Source: Negativicutes bacterium UBA1444
GTDB lineage: Bacteria; Bacillota; Negativicutes; UBA1444
Direction of reading: 5' to 3'
Length of the DNA: 8,591 nt
Assembly: GCA_002329525.1 (NCBI GenBank)
Contig: DCTI01000037.1
Span: 17,570-26,160 of the forward strand
Part shown: positions 1-6,307 of the stretch, piece after piece
How the letters are laid out: the number at the start of each line of letters is the position of its first letter
How positions within the stretch are numbered: the stretch's first letter is position 1
Translations under genes and position numbers: made by a program
The notes under the pieces: generated by a model
Seen by the model: the letters and a program-made list of their open reading frames with translations, nothing else
Database searches by the model: none
Told to the model about the DNA's origin: nothing

Positions 1-368
1 GAAAAGATAACATCATCGTAGCCGACGGCTTTGATTTTATTTGCCAGCAGATCGCCGGCACGCCGGCCAACGTCATGAACGCCATCGCCTTGGGAACCGG
101 CACCAATACTCCGGTGGCTTCGCAAACCGCGCTGACGGCGGAAGTTGCCCGCCAGGCCGCAACCTATTCTCATACCGTCGGGACGCAGGTATTTACCCTG
201 AGTGCGACCTTTAACCCCGGCGTAGCCACGGCCGCCATCACCGAGGCCGGCGTGTTCAACAGCACAACCGCCAGCTCCGGCACGATGCTGGACAGGGTTG
301 TTTTTTCGGTGATTAATAAAGGGGCGAACGACACCCTGACGGCCCAGTTCCAGTTCACTTTAAGTTGA
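1..368 (+). CDS. Tail-fibre/baseplate-type structural protein, C-terminal part (5' end outside window)
   Basis: The frame is open from base 3 with no stop, and codons before the first ATG (75) read as plausible protein (IIVADGFDFICQQIAG), so the true start lies upstream and only about the last 121 residues are visible. The segment has the pattern common in phage tail-fibre and structural proteins: a GTGTNTP stretch, a 'TALTAEVAR' segment, then ITEAGVFN, GTMLDRVVFS and a closing beta-rich end QFQFTLS. This resembles the conserved terminal module in which a 'T.L..E..R' stretch precedes 'EAGVFN...G.MLDR..F'. It is followed after 10 bases by the next tail gene, as in a tail operon. The family is known for virion structure, not enzymatic activity. 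Being a tail protein is well supported; which one is not. Confidence 0.72.
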   Translation, partial: KDNIIVADGFDFICQQIAGTPANVMNAIALGTGTNTPVASQTALTAEVARQAATYSHTVGTQVFTLSATFNPGVATAAITEAGVFNSTTASSGTMLDRVVFSVINKGANDTLTAQFQFTLS

Positions 369-378
369 GGAAATAGCA

Positions 379-1716
379 ATGGCGACAACGGTTAACGTGA
401 CTTCATCGCCAGGAGGCGCCTACACCTGGGGAACCGCCAGCTTTGCCTGGAACGATCCCGATGGCGGGAAAACCTGGGATACCGTTTATCCTGTCGGTTA
501 TACCTTGAGTGTGGGGGAAGGCTGGGCAACAGCGGATGCCTGGAGCCAAGGATACAGCCTGAATCGGCGTGAGAGCTGGCATGCGGCGGAACTGTGGTCA
601 CAGGCTTCTGCTCACAACATCAGCGAGGCATGGCGAATCAACGAAGGCTGGGCCGATATCTGGCTGCCCATGCTGCATATCTTTGAAGGATGGACAACGG
701 TGGAAGCGCCTGTGAAATCCATCTCCATGCCCTTTGCCGAAGGCTGGATGACAGCGGAAACGGCTTGGCGGATGCCTAAAATCCTTAAAGCCGATGGCTG
801 GGCGGCAGATGAGGCCATGAGGCGTGAGGTGATAAAGATGAACCGCGAAGGCTGGGCAACAGCGGAATTGGCTTCCCGGCTGACAGCGAAGATCAGACGG
901 GAAGCCTTCCAAGCTACCGACAACCAGCCGGTATGGAGCGTAATTCTTGCTGCACTTGAGGCATGGAGCGCCGCCGAGACCTATCATGAAATCACCGAGT
1001 TCAATTACCGGGCGATAGAGCATATCGCCTGCGGGGAAACGTCGATAAATAACAGCAACAAACCATTTTCCGAGTCTTTCACCACGGCCGATTTCTATTC
1101 CCAGAACGCAAGGAAAGGGCTCGGGGAATTGCTTGCGATCACGGAAGCCCAGAAAAACACCGCTCAGTTCCAGCGAATGCTTTTAGAAGCCTTACATACT
1201 GTGGACGCCATCGCCAGCGTGTACCACCTCACGCAAGCGGAGGCGTTTTTTGTTGTCGAGGCCTATTTGCGAAACGCCAACGCCGTTCTAAGCGACATTG
1301 CGTTCGGTACAGGCGACCTTTCCCTGGAGGCCTTTCTGAACCTGAATTCGCCTGTCGGCTATACCCCGTTCACCAAGTTTGTTCCCGGCGAGTTGGAATA
1401 CCAAAAAGCGCTCATTGCTCTTGTTCTCACAGGACCTTTGACCACCGGCAGGCCGCAGATTACCAACTGGCAGCTTACCGTGGACGTGCCTGACCAGAGA
1501 GACAGCGGAACATGCGCCATCCCGGCGGCAAACACCTTCGTTCCGTTTAATGTGAGGTTTTTTGTACCACCTGAGGTCCTAGTCCAGCTTCGGGGCGGCA
1601 GCACCGGGACGCCGGATATTACCCGGATTACGGACGAAGGGTTTTACGTGCAGATTCAAGACAGCGACGGCCAGCTTGTGACCGGGACGATTGTCTGGTC
1701 TGCCGACGGCTATTAA
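379..1716 (+). CDS. Tail-associated protein with 18-residue Trp/Glu repeats and a beta-rich C-terminal domain
   Basis: This protein has 445 residues, starting at ATG 379 with GAGGAA five to six bases upstream. I do not recognise a named family. Residues 1-46 are Gly/Trp rich. Residues 47-305 form about fourteen degenerate repeats, most exactly 18 residues long, with an acidic residue at position 1, an aromatic residue at 3 (W49, W67, W85, W105, W123, W141, W159, F177, W196, F234, F290), a small or Thr residue at 5 and often an acid at 7. From about 325 it changes to a non-repetitive, beta-rich domain ending FYVQIQDSDGQLVTGTIVW, plausible as a distal or receptor-facing domain. It lies between a tail-fibre end and a collar fibre, so a structural tail role is the best inference. 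The repeats could be a long helix or a beta-solenoid; sequence alone does not decide. Confidence 0.7.
   Translation: MATTVNVTSSPGGAYTWGTASFAWNDPDGGKTWDTVYPVGYTLSVGEGWATADAWSQGYSLNRRESWHAAELWSQASAHNISEAWRINEGWADIWLPMLHIFEGWTTVEAPVKSISMPFAEGWMTAETAWRMPKILKADGWAADEAMRREVIKMNREGWATAELASRLTAKIRREAFQATDNQPVWSVILAALEAWSAAETYHEITEFNYRAIEHIACGETSINNSNKPFSESFTTADFYSQNARKGLGELLAITEAQKNTAQFQRMLLEALHTVDAIASVYHLTQAEAFFVVEAYLRNANAVLSDIAFGTGDLSLEAFLNLNSPVGYTPFTKFVPGELEYQKALIALVLTGPLTTGRPQITNWQLTVDVPDQRDSGTCAIPAANTFVPFNVRFFVPPEVLVQLRGGSTGTPDITRITDEGFYVQIQDSDGQLVTGTIVWSADGY
517..1293 (+). repeat. About fourteen 54-bp-period degenerate coding repeats
   Basis: Repeat units begin at residues 47, 65, 83, 103, 121, 139, 157, 175, 194, 214, 232, 250, 270 and 288 of the 379-1716 protein. 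Ten of the thirteen intervals are 18 or 19 residues (nine of them exactly 18); the other three... are 20. The protein pattern is roughly [E/D]-[G/A/S]-[W/F]-x-[T/A]-[A/V]-[E/D]. At DNA level most units have diverged, but a 20-base string, GAAGGCTGGGCAACAGCGGA, occurs identically at 517-536 and 847-866, with a close relative at 739. The repeats fade toward the C-terminal end. Tandem duplication followed by divergence is the simplest origin. Confidence 0.75.
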
Positions 1717-1729
1717 AGGAGGGATGCGA

Positions 1730-3139
1730 ATGCAGCAATTTGTGAATATCCAGAGTACGGAAACGCTGACCAACAGCCGCCAGGAAATACTGAATAATGA
1801 TTTCACGATCATGTCCTGCAATTCCGGCACTTCTTTCCCGACCACGAATCTTCAGGTCGGGATGCTTTGTTTTCGGACCGATTTAAACCAGATATTTGAG
1901 TTGAAAGATTTAACGCCGACCTGGGTCTTAATTGCCGACCTGACTAAAAACTATACCAATAAGGAATATGTTGACTCCCAGGTTGCTGCCCGCCTTGCTT
2001 TAACCGGCGGCACGATGACTGGGAATATGTATTTTGATGTCGCGAGTGCCGAAAAAGACATTATCTTTAGCGTAAGCGGCGCAAATAAGTGGGGCATTTA
2101 CGGGAACAACGGCGGTATCGGTCTGTATGACTGGGTTAACAACCGGAACGTCCTGCAATATAACCCCGTAAACAATAGTTTAAACACTGTCTCTGCGCTC
2201 CAGGTTTCCGGAAATACCGTTTGGCACGCCGGTAACATGGGGACAGGAAGTGGTCTAAATGCCGACACTTTACAGGGATTAAATCCGACAAACTTTCTTA
2301 CCGCAGGCGTTCCTATCGGCGGTATTATTCCATGGACCACAAGCACTTCAATTCCTACTGGCTATTTGGAATGCAACGGGCAGGCGTTAAGCCGTACCGT
2401 TTATTCGGAATTGTTCGCGGTGATCGGCACGAATTACGGGGCTGGCGACGGTTCGACTACCTTTAACCTACCCGACCTGCGGGGCGAGTTTTTAAGGGGT
2501 TTTGATAACAATCGAGGCATTGACGCAGGGCGTGCTATGGGAAGCTGGCAGGCCGACCTGTTCAAGAGCCATAACCACATTATGCCGTGGGGTGAAACGA
2601 AAAACGTAACTACCCCTCCCTGGGGTTGGGCCGCTGGTTATGACGGAGACAATCAAAGGGGCTCCGGCAGTACGGATGCGAATAACTCCTGGTATTATAC
2701 GTCTTCCACCGGGGGTGCGGAGACCCGCCCCCGCAACGTCGCCCTGATGTTCATCATCAAGGTGAAAAATGTGGTTGGGTCCGATCCGGCCGTACTGAAC
2801 GGCAACGCCAACTATTTAGGCGGCGTTGCTGCTGACGGATACGCGCTGGCCAATCACACCCACCCGACGGGCGTGGTGACGATTCTTACCGGCACCATCG
2901 CCCATGGCGGCACGATTCCGCTACCCACCGGCTACACGCAGGCGCAATGCGCCTGGATTGTTTCGCCCTATAACTTCAATACGGCGGCATTTGACGTAAA
3001 CGAAGGCGGTACTTGGCCAGGTTTTACCTTTCAGTGCTACGCCGACCCGACAACGAGGGTCGTGACGGCGACGCACGGCTTTAACGTACAGAGCGCGCAG
3101 GCTTGCACCGCCTACTACATGATTATTGGGGTGAAATAA
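1730..3139 (+). CDS. Phage tail-collar fibre protein
   Basis: The start is set at ATG 1730, seven bases after the strong AAAGGAGGG at 1715-1723; an ATG at 1724 sits on the site itself. The protein has 469 residues. Residues 72-100 (YTNKEYVDSQ, LTGGTMTGNM) and 160-190 (NTVWHAGNMGTGSGLNADTL) are standard tail-fibre shaft motifs. Residues 194-260 match the phage tail collar domain (PIGGIIPW, PTGYLECNGQALSR, FNLPDLRGEFLRGFD), followed by SHNH at 280-283 and ETRPRNVALMFIIKV at 331-345, the usual end of such fibres. Here about 120 residues follow: another shaft-like stretch (LGGVAADGYALANHTH) and a tip domain starting GTIAHGGTIPLPTGYTQAQC (388-407). It is expected to be a trimeric fibre for host recognition. 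Tail-fibre identity is firm. Confidence 0.93.
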   Translation: MQQFVNIQSTETLTNSRQEILNNDFTIMSCNSGTSFPTTNLQVGMLCFRTDLNQIFELKDLTPTWVLIADLTKNYTNKEYVDSQVAARLALTGGTMTGNMYFDVASAEKDIIFSVSGANKWGIYGNNGGIGLYDWVNNRNVLQYNPVNNSLNTVSALQVSGNTVWHAGNMGTGSGLNADTLQGLNPTNFLTAGVPIGGIIPWTTSTSIPTGYLECNGQALSRTVYSELFAVIGTNYGAGDGSTTFNLPDLRGEFLRGFDNNRGIDAGRAMGSWQADLFKSHNHIMPWGETKNVTTPPWGWAAGYDGDNQRGSGSTDANNSWYYTSSTGGAETRPRNVALMFIIKVKNVVGSDPAVLNGNANYLGGVAADGYALANHTHPTGVVTILTGTIAHGGTIPLPTGYTQAQCAWIVSPYNFNTAAFDVNEGGTWPGFTFQCYADPTTRVVTATHGFNVQSAQACTAYYMIIGVK

Positions 3140-3140
3140 T

Positions 3141-3587
3141 TTGAAATACTTTTTTGACGCCAACGGCCTTTGCAAAGGCGGGGCCATTATCATTCAGAAC
3201 CCTCAAAATGACGATCCGCCGCTAGGAACGTTTTCTTGGGGCAGCAACCCCTTTGCTGCAAAAATAGACGGTTCGGCCGGCTATGATCCCTACAATGTGG
3301 TGAATGAAAGCGGCGTGCTCCGCAACAGGAATGCGCTTACCCTTGTTGGCGACAGCACGACCAATACAGGAGCAGTCAAATTTCACGTTTCGTCAGTATC
3401 GTACTACCCCGCCAGAGTGTTAGTAAATAGCGTCGCTTATGTCCTTAACAGTACAAGTCCCCTGGAAGTCGGGGGCTTTGCTGCGGGGGCCGCGGTTACG
3501 GTTGCGCCAAACAGCAACTATTCAACAGGGAATACGTTAACGCTGTATGCTTACGACCCGTGTAGCTGTTCTTGCTGCAATGGGTAA
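3141..3587 (+). CDS. Small beta-rich phage protein with a Cys-rich C-terminus; candidate substrate of the adjacent radical SAM enzyme
   Basis: The frame has no internal Met codon, so it must start at a rare codon; TTG 3141 lies one base after the fibre stop, with GGGGTGA ending about eight bases upstream. The product has 148 residues. The N-terminus (MKYFFDANGLCKGG) resembles openings of phage tail-fibre-associated proteins; the middle is Val/Ser/Thr/Asn-rich and beta-like; the last ten residues are DPCSCSCCNG, with Cys141, Cys143, Cys145 and Cys146 and only one other Cys (Cys11). No signal peptide or membrane segment is visible. A radical SAM/SPASM gene begins 22 bases after the stop. A Cys-rich tail beside such an enzyme is the usual layout of thioether-forming RiPP systems, though this protein is longer than typical RiPP precursors. 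Alternatives: the cysteines bind metal or form disulfides in the virion. No named family was recognised. Confidence 0.72.
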   Translation: MKYFFDANGLCKGGAIIIQNPQNDDPPLGTFSWGSNPFAAKIDGSAGYDPYNVVNESGVLRNRNALTLVGDSTTNTGAVKFHVSSVSYYPARVLVNSVAYVLNSTSPLEVGGFAAGAAVTVAPNSNYSTGNTLTLYAYDPCSCSCCNG

Positions 3588-3609
3588 TTTTATTTTCGGG
3601 AGAAAACAA

Positions 3610-4761
3610 ATGATAAGTGCTCCAAGATATTCATTCAAGGAGGGGCTGTTCTTTGCCCCTCCCTACAGGAAATATACCTTCCTGGTGACGGACGACTGTA
3701 ACCTAGAGTGTCAATATTGCTACGAAAAATATAAAGCGCCGCAATCAATGTCATGGGAAGTGGCCAGGAAATTTATCGACCAAATCTTTGCAAAAGATAT
3801 TCATACCCATCCTTTTCCCGAGACGACTTTTGACTTCTGCGGCGGCGAAACCTTGCTGAAAGCGGGCTTAATCGATCAGTGCATTACTTATATCAAAGAA
3901 AAAATTGCCGAGGGCGGAGGCGAACAAAACTTCAAGCCGATCCGCTACAAGCTGGTGACGAACGGCACCTTGTTTGGCGATGCTAAGGTGAGGAAGCTAT
4001 TTGAAAACCATCGAATCGAATGCGGCGTTTCTATCGACGGCCTGCCCGCAACCCATAACAAACTGCGCTGCAATTCTTACGACAGGATCGCCCCACATAT
4101 TGAATGGTGGAAATCGACGCAGGGCGGCAAAGCTACAGCGATGGTTACTGTATCCACCGAAAATGTGAGTGATTTGGCAAAAGGCATCCGGCATTTAGTC
4201 GAGGACTTGGGGATTTATAATCTATCGATATCCATTGTCTTTGACGACGAGAACTGGCGGCTAGATCAATACACCGAGATATTTTACGCTCAGCTCATTG
4301 AAATCGCCAACCTCATGCTGCAGCCCGAGTACTTTTCCAAGGTATGGTGCAATGCCTTTGATATTGGTTCGTTCATGCCGGTGCATGACCGCTACCCTGC
4401 TTGCCCGTCCACAAAGACAGGACTTTCGGTGGACTATACCGGCAAGCTGTACGTTTGCTTCCGGTTCAAAAATCCCGAAATGCGCCGGGAGTTCAGTGTC
4501 GGCGACGTGGATAGCTGGATTGACGAAAGCAAGATGGCGGTATTTCAAAACTGTACGACTAGCAACATACAAGGTTTTGAGGAGTGTGCTACGTGCGATA
4601 TAGGCAGCGGCTGCAAGCGGTGTCCCGCCTTGAACGCTGAAAAGAACGGGGGTTTATACTGCGGAACCATTAACCTTTGTAAAGTACACCATGCTCGCTT
4701 TTTTGCCACGCAATACCTCATAAAGCGGAGGGAAGAAATATGGCGGCAAGCCCACAAATAA
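3610..4761 (+). CDS. Radical SAM/SPASM-domain enzyme, probable peptide or protein maturase
   Basis: The start is ATG 3610, preceded by CGGGAGA six bases upstream; the frame opens further back (ATG 3547), but that part overlaps the preceding gene and lacks a ribosome site. The protein has 383 residues. The radical SAM core begins at residue 24: FLVTDDCNLECQYCYEKY gives the SAM-cluster cysteines C30, C34 and C37. FCGGETLL (76-83) is the GGE SAM-binding motif, LVTNGT (115-120) and SIDG (141-144) are further core strands. The C-terminus fits a SPASM domain: C265-x12-G-x4-C283, then C326-x2-C329-x5-C335-x2-C338, plus C315, C351 and C357, enough for two auxiliary 4Fe-4S clusters. Known relatives modify peptides or proteins (sactipeptide, ranthipeptide and quinohemoprotein maturases, anaerobic sulfatase-maturing enzymes). 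Only about 20 residues precede the core, so no fused peptide-binding RRE domain is present. The Cys-tailed protein just upstream is the obvious candidate substrate. Enzyme class is firm; substrate and bond are inferred. Confidence 0.93.
   Translation: MISAPRYSFKEGLFFAPPYRKYTFLVTDDCNLECQYCYEKYKAPQSMSWEVARKFIDQIFAKDIHTHPFPETTFDFCGGETLLKAGLIDQCITYIKEKIAEGGGEQNFKPIRYKLVTNGTLFGDAKVRKLFENHRIECGVSIDGLPATHNKLRCNSYDRIAPHIEWWKSTQGGKATAMVTVSTENVSDLAKGIRHLVEDLGIYNLSISIVFDDENWRLDQYTEIFYAQLIEIANLMLQPEYFSKVWCNAFDIGSFMPVHDRYPACPSTKTGLSVDYTGKLYVCFRFKNPEMRREFSVGDVDSWIDESKMAVFQNCTTSNIQGFEECATCDIGSGCKRCPALNAEKNGGLYCGTINLCKVHHARFFATQYLIKRREEIWRQAHK
3639..3662 (+). other. Inverted repeat near the start of the radical SAM gene
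   Basis: GGAGGGGC (3639-3646) and GCCCCTCC (3655-3662) are perfect complements around an 8-base loop, starting 29 bases into the coding region. No U-run follows, so it is not a standard terminator. It could slow translation or stabilise the messenger, or may simply reflect codons for Glu-Gly...Ala-Pro-Pro. No function is shown. Confidence 0.3.
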
Positions 4762-5159
4762 TCAATCGCCTGGCCTGTCAGGACAAAGACGGTATTATTC
4801 AGTATCTTACCGCCGCCGGGCCGGTACAGGATAACGCCGTAGCACAGAATCAATGGTTCGATGACATGAACCGGGTGCGACAGACCTTGCCCATGGTTTT
4901 AAATCTGGATGAATTGCTGGCGATCTGCGAAGCTGTGTTAACGGCTTATCCCAAGGCCAACAACGCCCTTTTCCAAAGAGCCATTATTTTAAATGATAAA
5001 GGAGAGCATCAGGATGCTTTGGACATCATCAATAAAATCTTTCCTTTAATGACCGGCGGGAAGAAACCTGCCCTGCTTCTGAAAGTACAGCTATTGAAAT
5101 GCCTGGGTGCTCCTGCATCTGAACTCAATGATGTCTTAACGGAATTGGAGGGGTTGTGA
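4740..5159 (+). CDS. TPR-like all-helical small protein, function unknown
   Basis: The protein has 139 residues, starting at ATG 4740 inside the last 22 bases of the radical SAM gene, with GGAGG at 4727-4731; this overlap implies translational coupling. Residues 56-120 look like tandem helical hairpins of TPR type (LDELLAICEAVLTAYPKAN, then ALFQRAIILNDKGEHQDALD), with the Ala/Leu spacing and an 'A...L...G....A' pattern. No membrane segment, signal or catalytic motif is visible. TPR-like folds usually bind peptides or proteins, so a scaffold or substrate-presentation role for the radical SAM enzyme is possible, but it could equally be a tail assembly factor. I could not assign a family. Confidence 0.75.
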   Translation: MAASPQIINRLACQDKDGIIQYLTAAGPVQDNAVAQNQWFDDMNRVRQTLPMVLNLDELLAICEAVLTAYPKANNALFQRAIILNDKGEHQDALDIINKIFPLMTGGKKPALLLKVQLLKCLGAPASELNDVLTELEGL

Positions 5160-5566
5160 TGATTGAAAAAGTTTGCTGGTATATCGTAAAGGGCGACAAG
5201 GTGATGGCGGTATCGCTTGCCCAGCCTTGTGCCGTGGATGCCGCTGCCAGGGGTGAAACGGTAATCAAAAGCAATTGGTATGAGGATAACTTGCTTTTTA
5301 TTAAGTCGGTAGACGAGGCGGGTAAGGTACAGTTAAAACATATTGTGACCGGGGAAATCGAAAAAGTCGCTGCCGATTTAATCAGAGTTTATATTAAAAG
5401 TGAAACTTTCACAGGCAGCGCTAAGCTCAATGTCCTGGGCACGCTTGTAGATAAAAAAGTCGGGGAAGTACTGGAAATCGAAACCTTGCCCAATTATCCG
5501 CTTGTGGTTAGTTTTGAGCCTTCCCAGGAATATGTCGGAGTGATAAAGGAGGTTCATCGTGCCTAA
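5159..5566 (+). CDS. Beta-rich small protein, function unknown
   Basis: The start is set at ATG 5159, which overlaps the preceding stop as TGATG and lies seven bases from GGAGG (5147-5151); a GTG at 5156 in the same frame is only four bases away. The protein is about 135 residues, opening MIEKVCWYIVKGDKVMAVSL. It alternates hydrophobic and charged residues in short strands (NLLFIKSV, KVQLKHIVTGEI, LIRVYIKS, YPLVVSFEPS) and looks like one or two small beta domains. It has no signal, membrane segment or clear catalytic motif. It belongs to the coupled run behind the radical SAM enzyme. Its size would allow a carrier- or RRE-like role, but no such fold is recognisable by eye; a tail accessory protein is the alternative. 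Confidence 0.75.
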   Translation: MIEKVCWYIVKGDKVMAVSLAQPCAVDAAARGETVIKSNWYEDNLLFIKSVDEAGKVQLKHIVTGEIEKVAADLIRVYIKSETFTGSAKLNVLGTLVDKKVGEVLEIETLPNYPLVVSFEPSQEYVGVIKEVHRA

Positions 5567-5777
5567 AGCCATTCTAAACGGCGGAAAAATTGTGATGATT
5601 AAAACGGCGGGAGACGTTATTAACGAATATGCCGATTTGATTATGCAAGTCCGAAATAATTATCTTGACGCTCAGATTTTATTGGAAGGAAAGCCTGAGG
5701 AAATCGAAAAAGCACGGCTGGCATATAAAGAAGTTTTGATGCGACGGCAAAAAGAATTGGATAATGTGGCTGAATGA
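5559..5777 (+). CDS. Small helical protein, function unknown
   Basis: It has 72 residues starting at GTG 5559, chosen because AAAGGAGG (5545-5552) lies six bases upstream; it overlaps the end of the previous gene by 8 bases. The second half is strongly helical and charged (PEEIEKARLAYKEVLMRRQK), likely a short coiled coil; the first part is MPKAILNGGKIVMIKTAGDV. In related phages small open frames occupy the slot between tail fibres and the lysis module. An ATG at 5595-5597 could give a shorter form but has a weaker ribosome site. No family recognised. Confidence 0.68.
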   Translation: MPKAILNGGKIVMIKTAGDVINEYADLIMQVRNNYLDAQILLEGKPEEIEKARLAYKEVLMRRQKELDNVAE

Positions 5778-5799
5778 CGATTTATTAGACGCGTAGGCA

Positions 5800-5817
5800 T
5801 CCATTTTTATGGAGGTG
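5800..5817 (+). promoter_or_regulatory. Ribosome-binding site of the XhlA-like gene, partly inside a small hairpin
   Basis: GGAGGTG at 5811-5817 is a strong ribosome site for ATG 5824. TCCAT (5800-5804) can pair with ATGGA (5809-5813) over a TTTT loop, covering the first three bases of the site. With only five pairs the fold is weak; it may modestly delay translation of the first lysis gene, or be chance. Confidence 0.3.
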
Positions 5818-5823
5818 TAAGTG

Positions 5824-6015
5824 ATGGTACAGCCTGAAAGGTTTTGCATGGAACACAGCGGCCAGTGCAAAGCGATTGCTACTCTGGAGAAGAACGATGA
5901 GGACATCTTTACCAGGCTCCGCGCGCTGGAAATAGCCGTTTGGAAGGCAGCCGGGGCGACCGGAGTAATTACCGGCATCGTGGTCGTTGTCATTCAGAAG
6001 GTGCTGTTCAAATGA
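5824..6015 (+). CDS. XhlA-like (haemolysin XhlA family) phage lysis-associated membrane protein
   Basis: ATG 5824 is preferred over the in-frame GTG 5821 because it sits at the better distance (8 bases) from GGAGG at 5811-5815. The protein has 63 residues. Residues 8-40 contain CMEHSGQCKAI and a short amphipathic, coiled-coil-like helix (LEKNDEDIFTRLRALEIAVW), followed by one membrane segment (about 42-59, AGATGVITGIVVVVIQ) and a basic end (QKVLFK). This is the layout of the XhlA/'HSGQ' small proteins that precede holins in Bacillota phages and assist membrane permeabilisation. The stop overlaps the holin start (ATGA at 6012-6015), so the two are translationally coupled. The identification rests on architecture and context, not close similarity. 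Confidence 0.75.
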   Translation: MVQPERFCMEHSGQCKAIATLEKNDEDIFTRLRALEIAVWKAAGATGVITGIVVVVIQKVLFK

Positions 6016-6257
6016 TGAAGCGATGGTTTTCTTTCCTGCACGATAACTGGGTGGGTGTTATCCTGACGATGACGCTCATCTTATTTTTCGTCTATCTGTA
6101 TGCCTTCTTTCGCAACGGCGAGGGCGGTGCGCACTATGACCTCGCGAGCTGCTGGGCCGGTGTGGGCGCGATAGCGGCAGCGGCGGCTACCGGGTATGGA
6201 AAGTGGTGGACGGACAGTAAGTACAATAGTGTCGGTGGACAAAAACCGGAGCAGTAA
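6012..6257 (+). CDS. Putative holin
   Basis: The start is ATG 6012, overlapping the upstream stop by four bases (ATGA); a second ATG follows immediately at 6015. The frame extends upstream to 5940, but that part reads across the XhlA-like gene and is unlikely to be translated. The product has 81 residues: a basic N-terminus (MMKRWFSFLH), a strong membrane segment (about 12-32, VGVILTMTLILFFVYLYAFF), a Gly-rich turn, a second Ala-rich hydrophobic segment (about 44-62), and a polar tail. Two membrane segments and small size directly before a lysozyme gene are typical of class II holins, which form membrane lesions that release the endolysin. Topology fits; no named holin family was recognised. 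Confidence 0.72.
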   Translation: MMKRWFSFLHDNWVGVILTMTLILFFVYLYAFFRNGEGGAHYDLASCWAGVGAIAAAAATGYGKWWTDSKYNSVGGQKPEQ

Positions 6258-6307
6258 CCAAAACGCTCCATGAGTTAATAAAATGAAAGCAAAGGGGCTG
6301 ATAATAA

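Noticed and set aside
598..1023. Long minus-strand open frame opposite the repeat gene
   Set aside because: Its Cys/Pro/His/Arg-rich product and position suggest a shadow of the plus-strand repeats; no ribosome site or homology pattern.
1730..3139. Diversity-generating retroelement target in the fibre tip
   Set aside because: No reverse transcriptase, no template-like repeat and no typical variable-region motif were found in the window.
3166..3259. Palindrome GCCTTTGCAAAGGC (3166-3179) and hairpin GCAGCAA/TTGCTGC (3241-3259)
   Set aside because: Both are short, inside a coding region and without a regulatory context, so chance is the simplest explanation.
3547..3609. Upstream extension of the radical SAM frame (ATG 3547, 21 extra residues)
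   Set aside because: It overlaps the Cys-rich end of the preceding gene and has no ribosome site; ATG 3610 has one at a good distance and the extension adds no family motif.
3610..4761. Radical SAM enzyme as an anaerobic sulfatase-maturing enzyme
   Set aside because: Architecture is similar, but no sulfatase and no CxPxR or SxPxR target motif was seen in the window; the Cys-tailed neighbour fits better.
5940..6011. Upstream extension of the holin frame
   Set aside because: It runs within the XhlA-like gene, has an unnatural Arg/Gly/His composition, and the ATGA overlap at 6012 is a better start.
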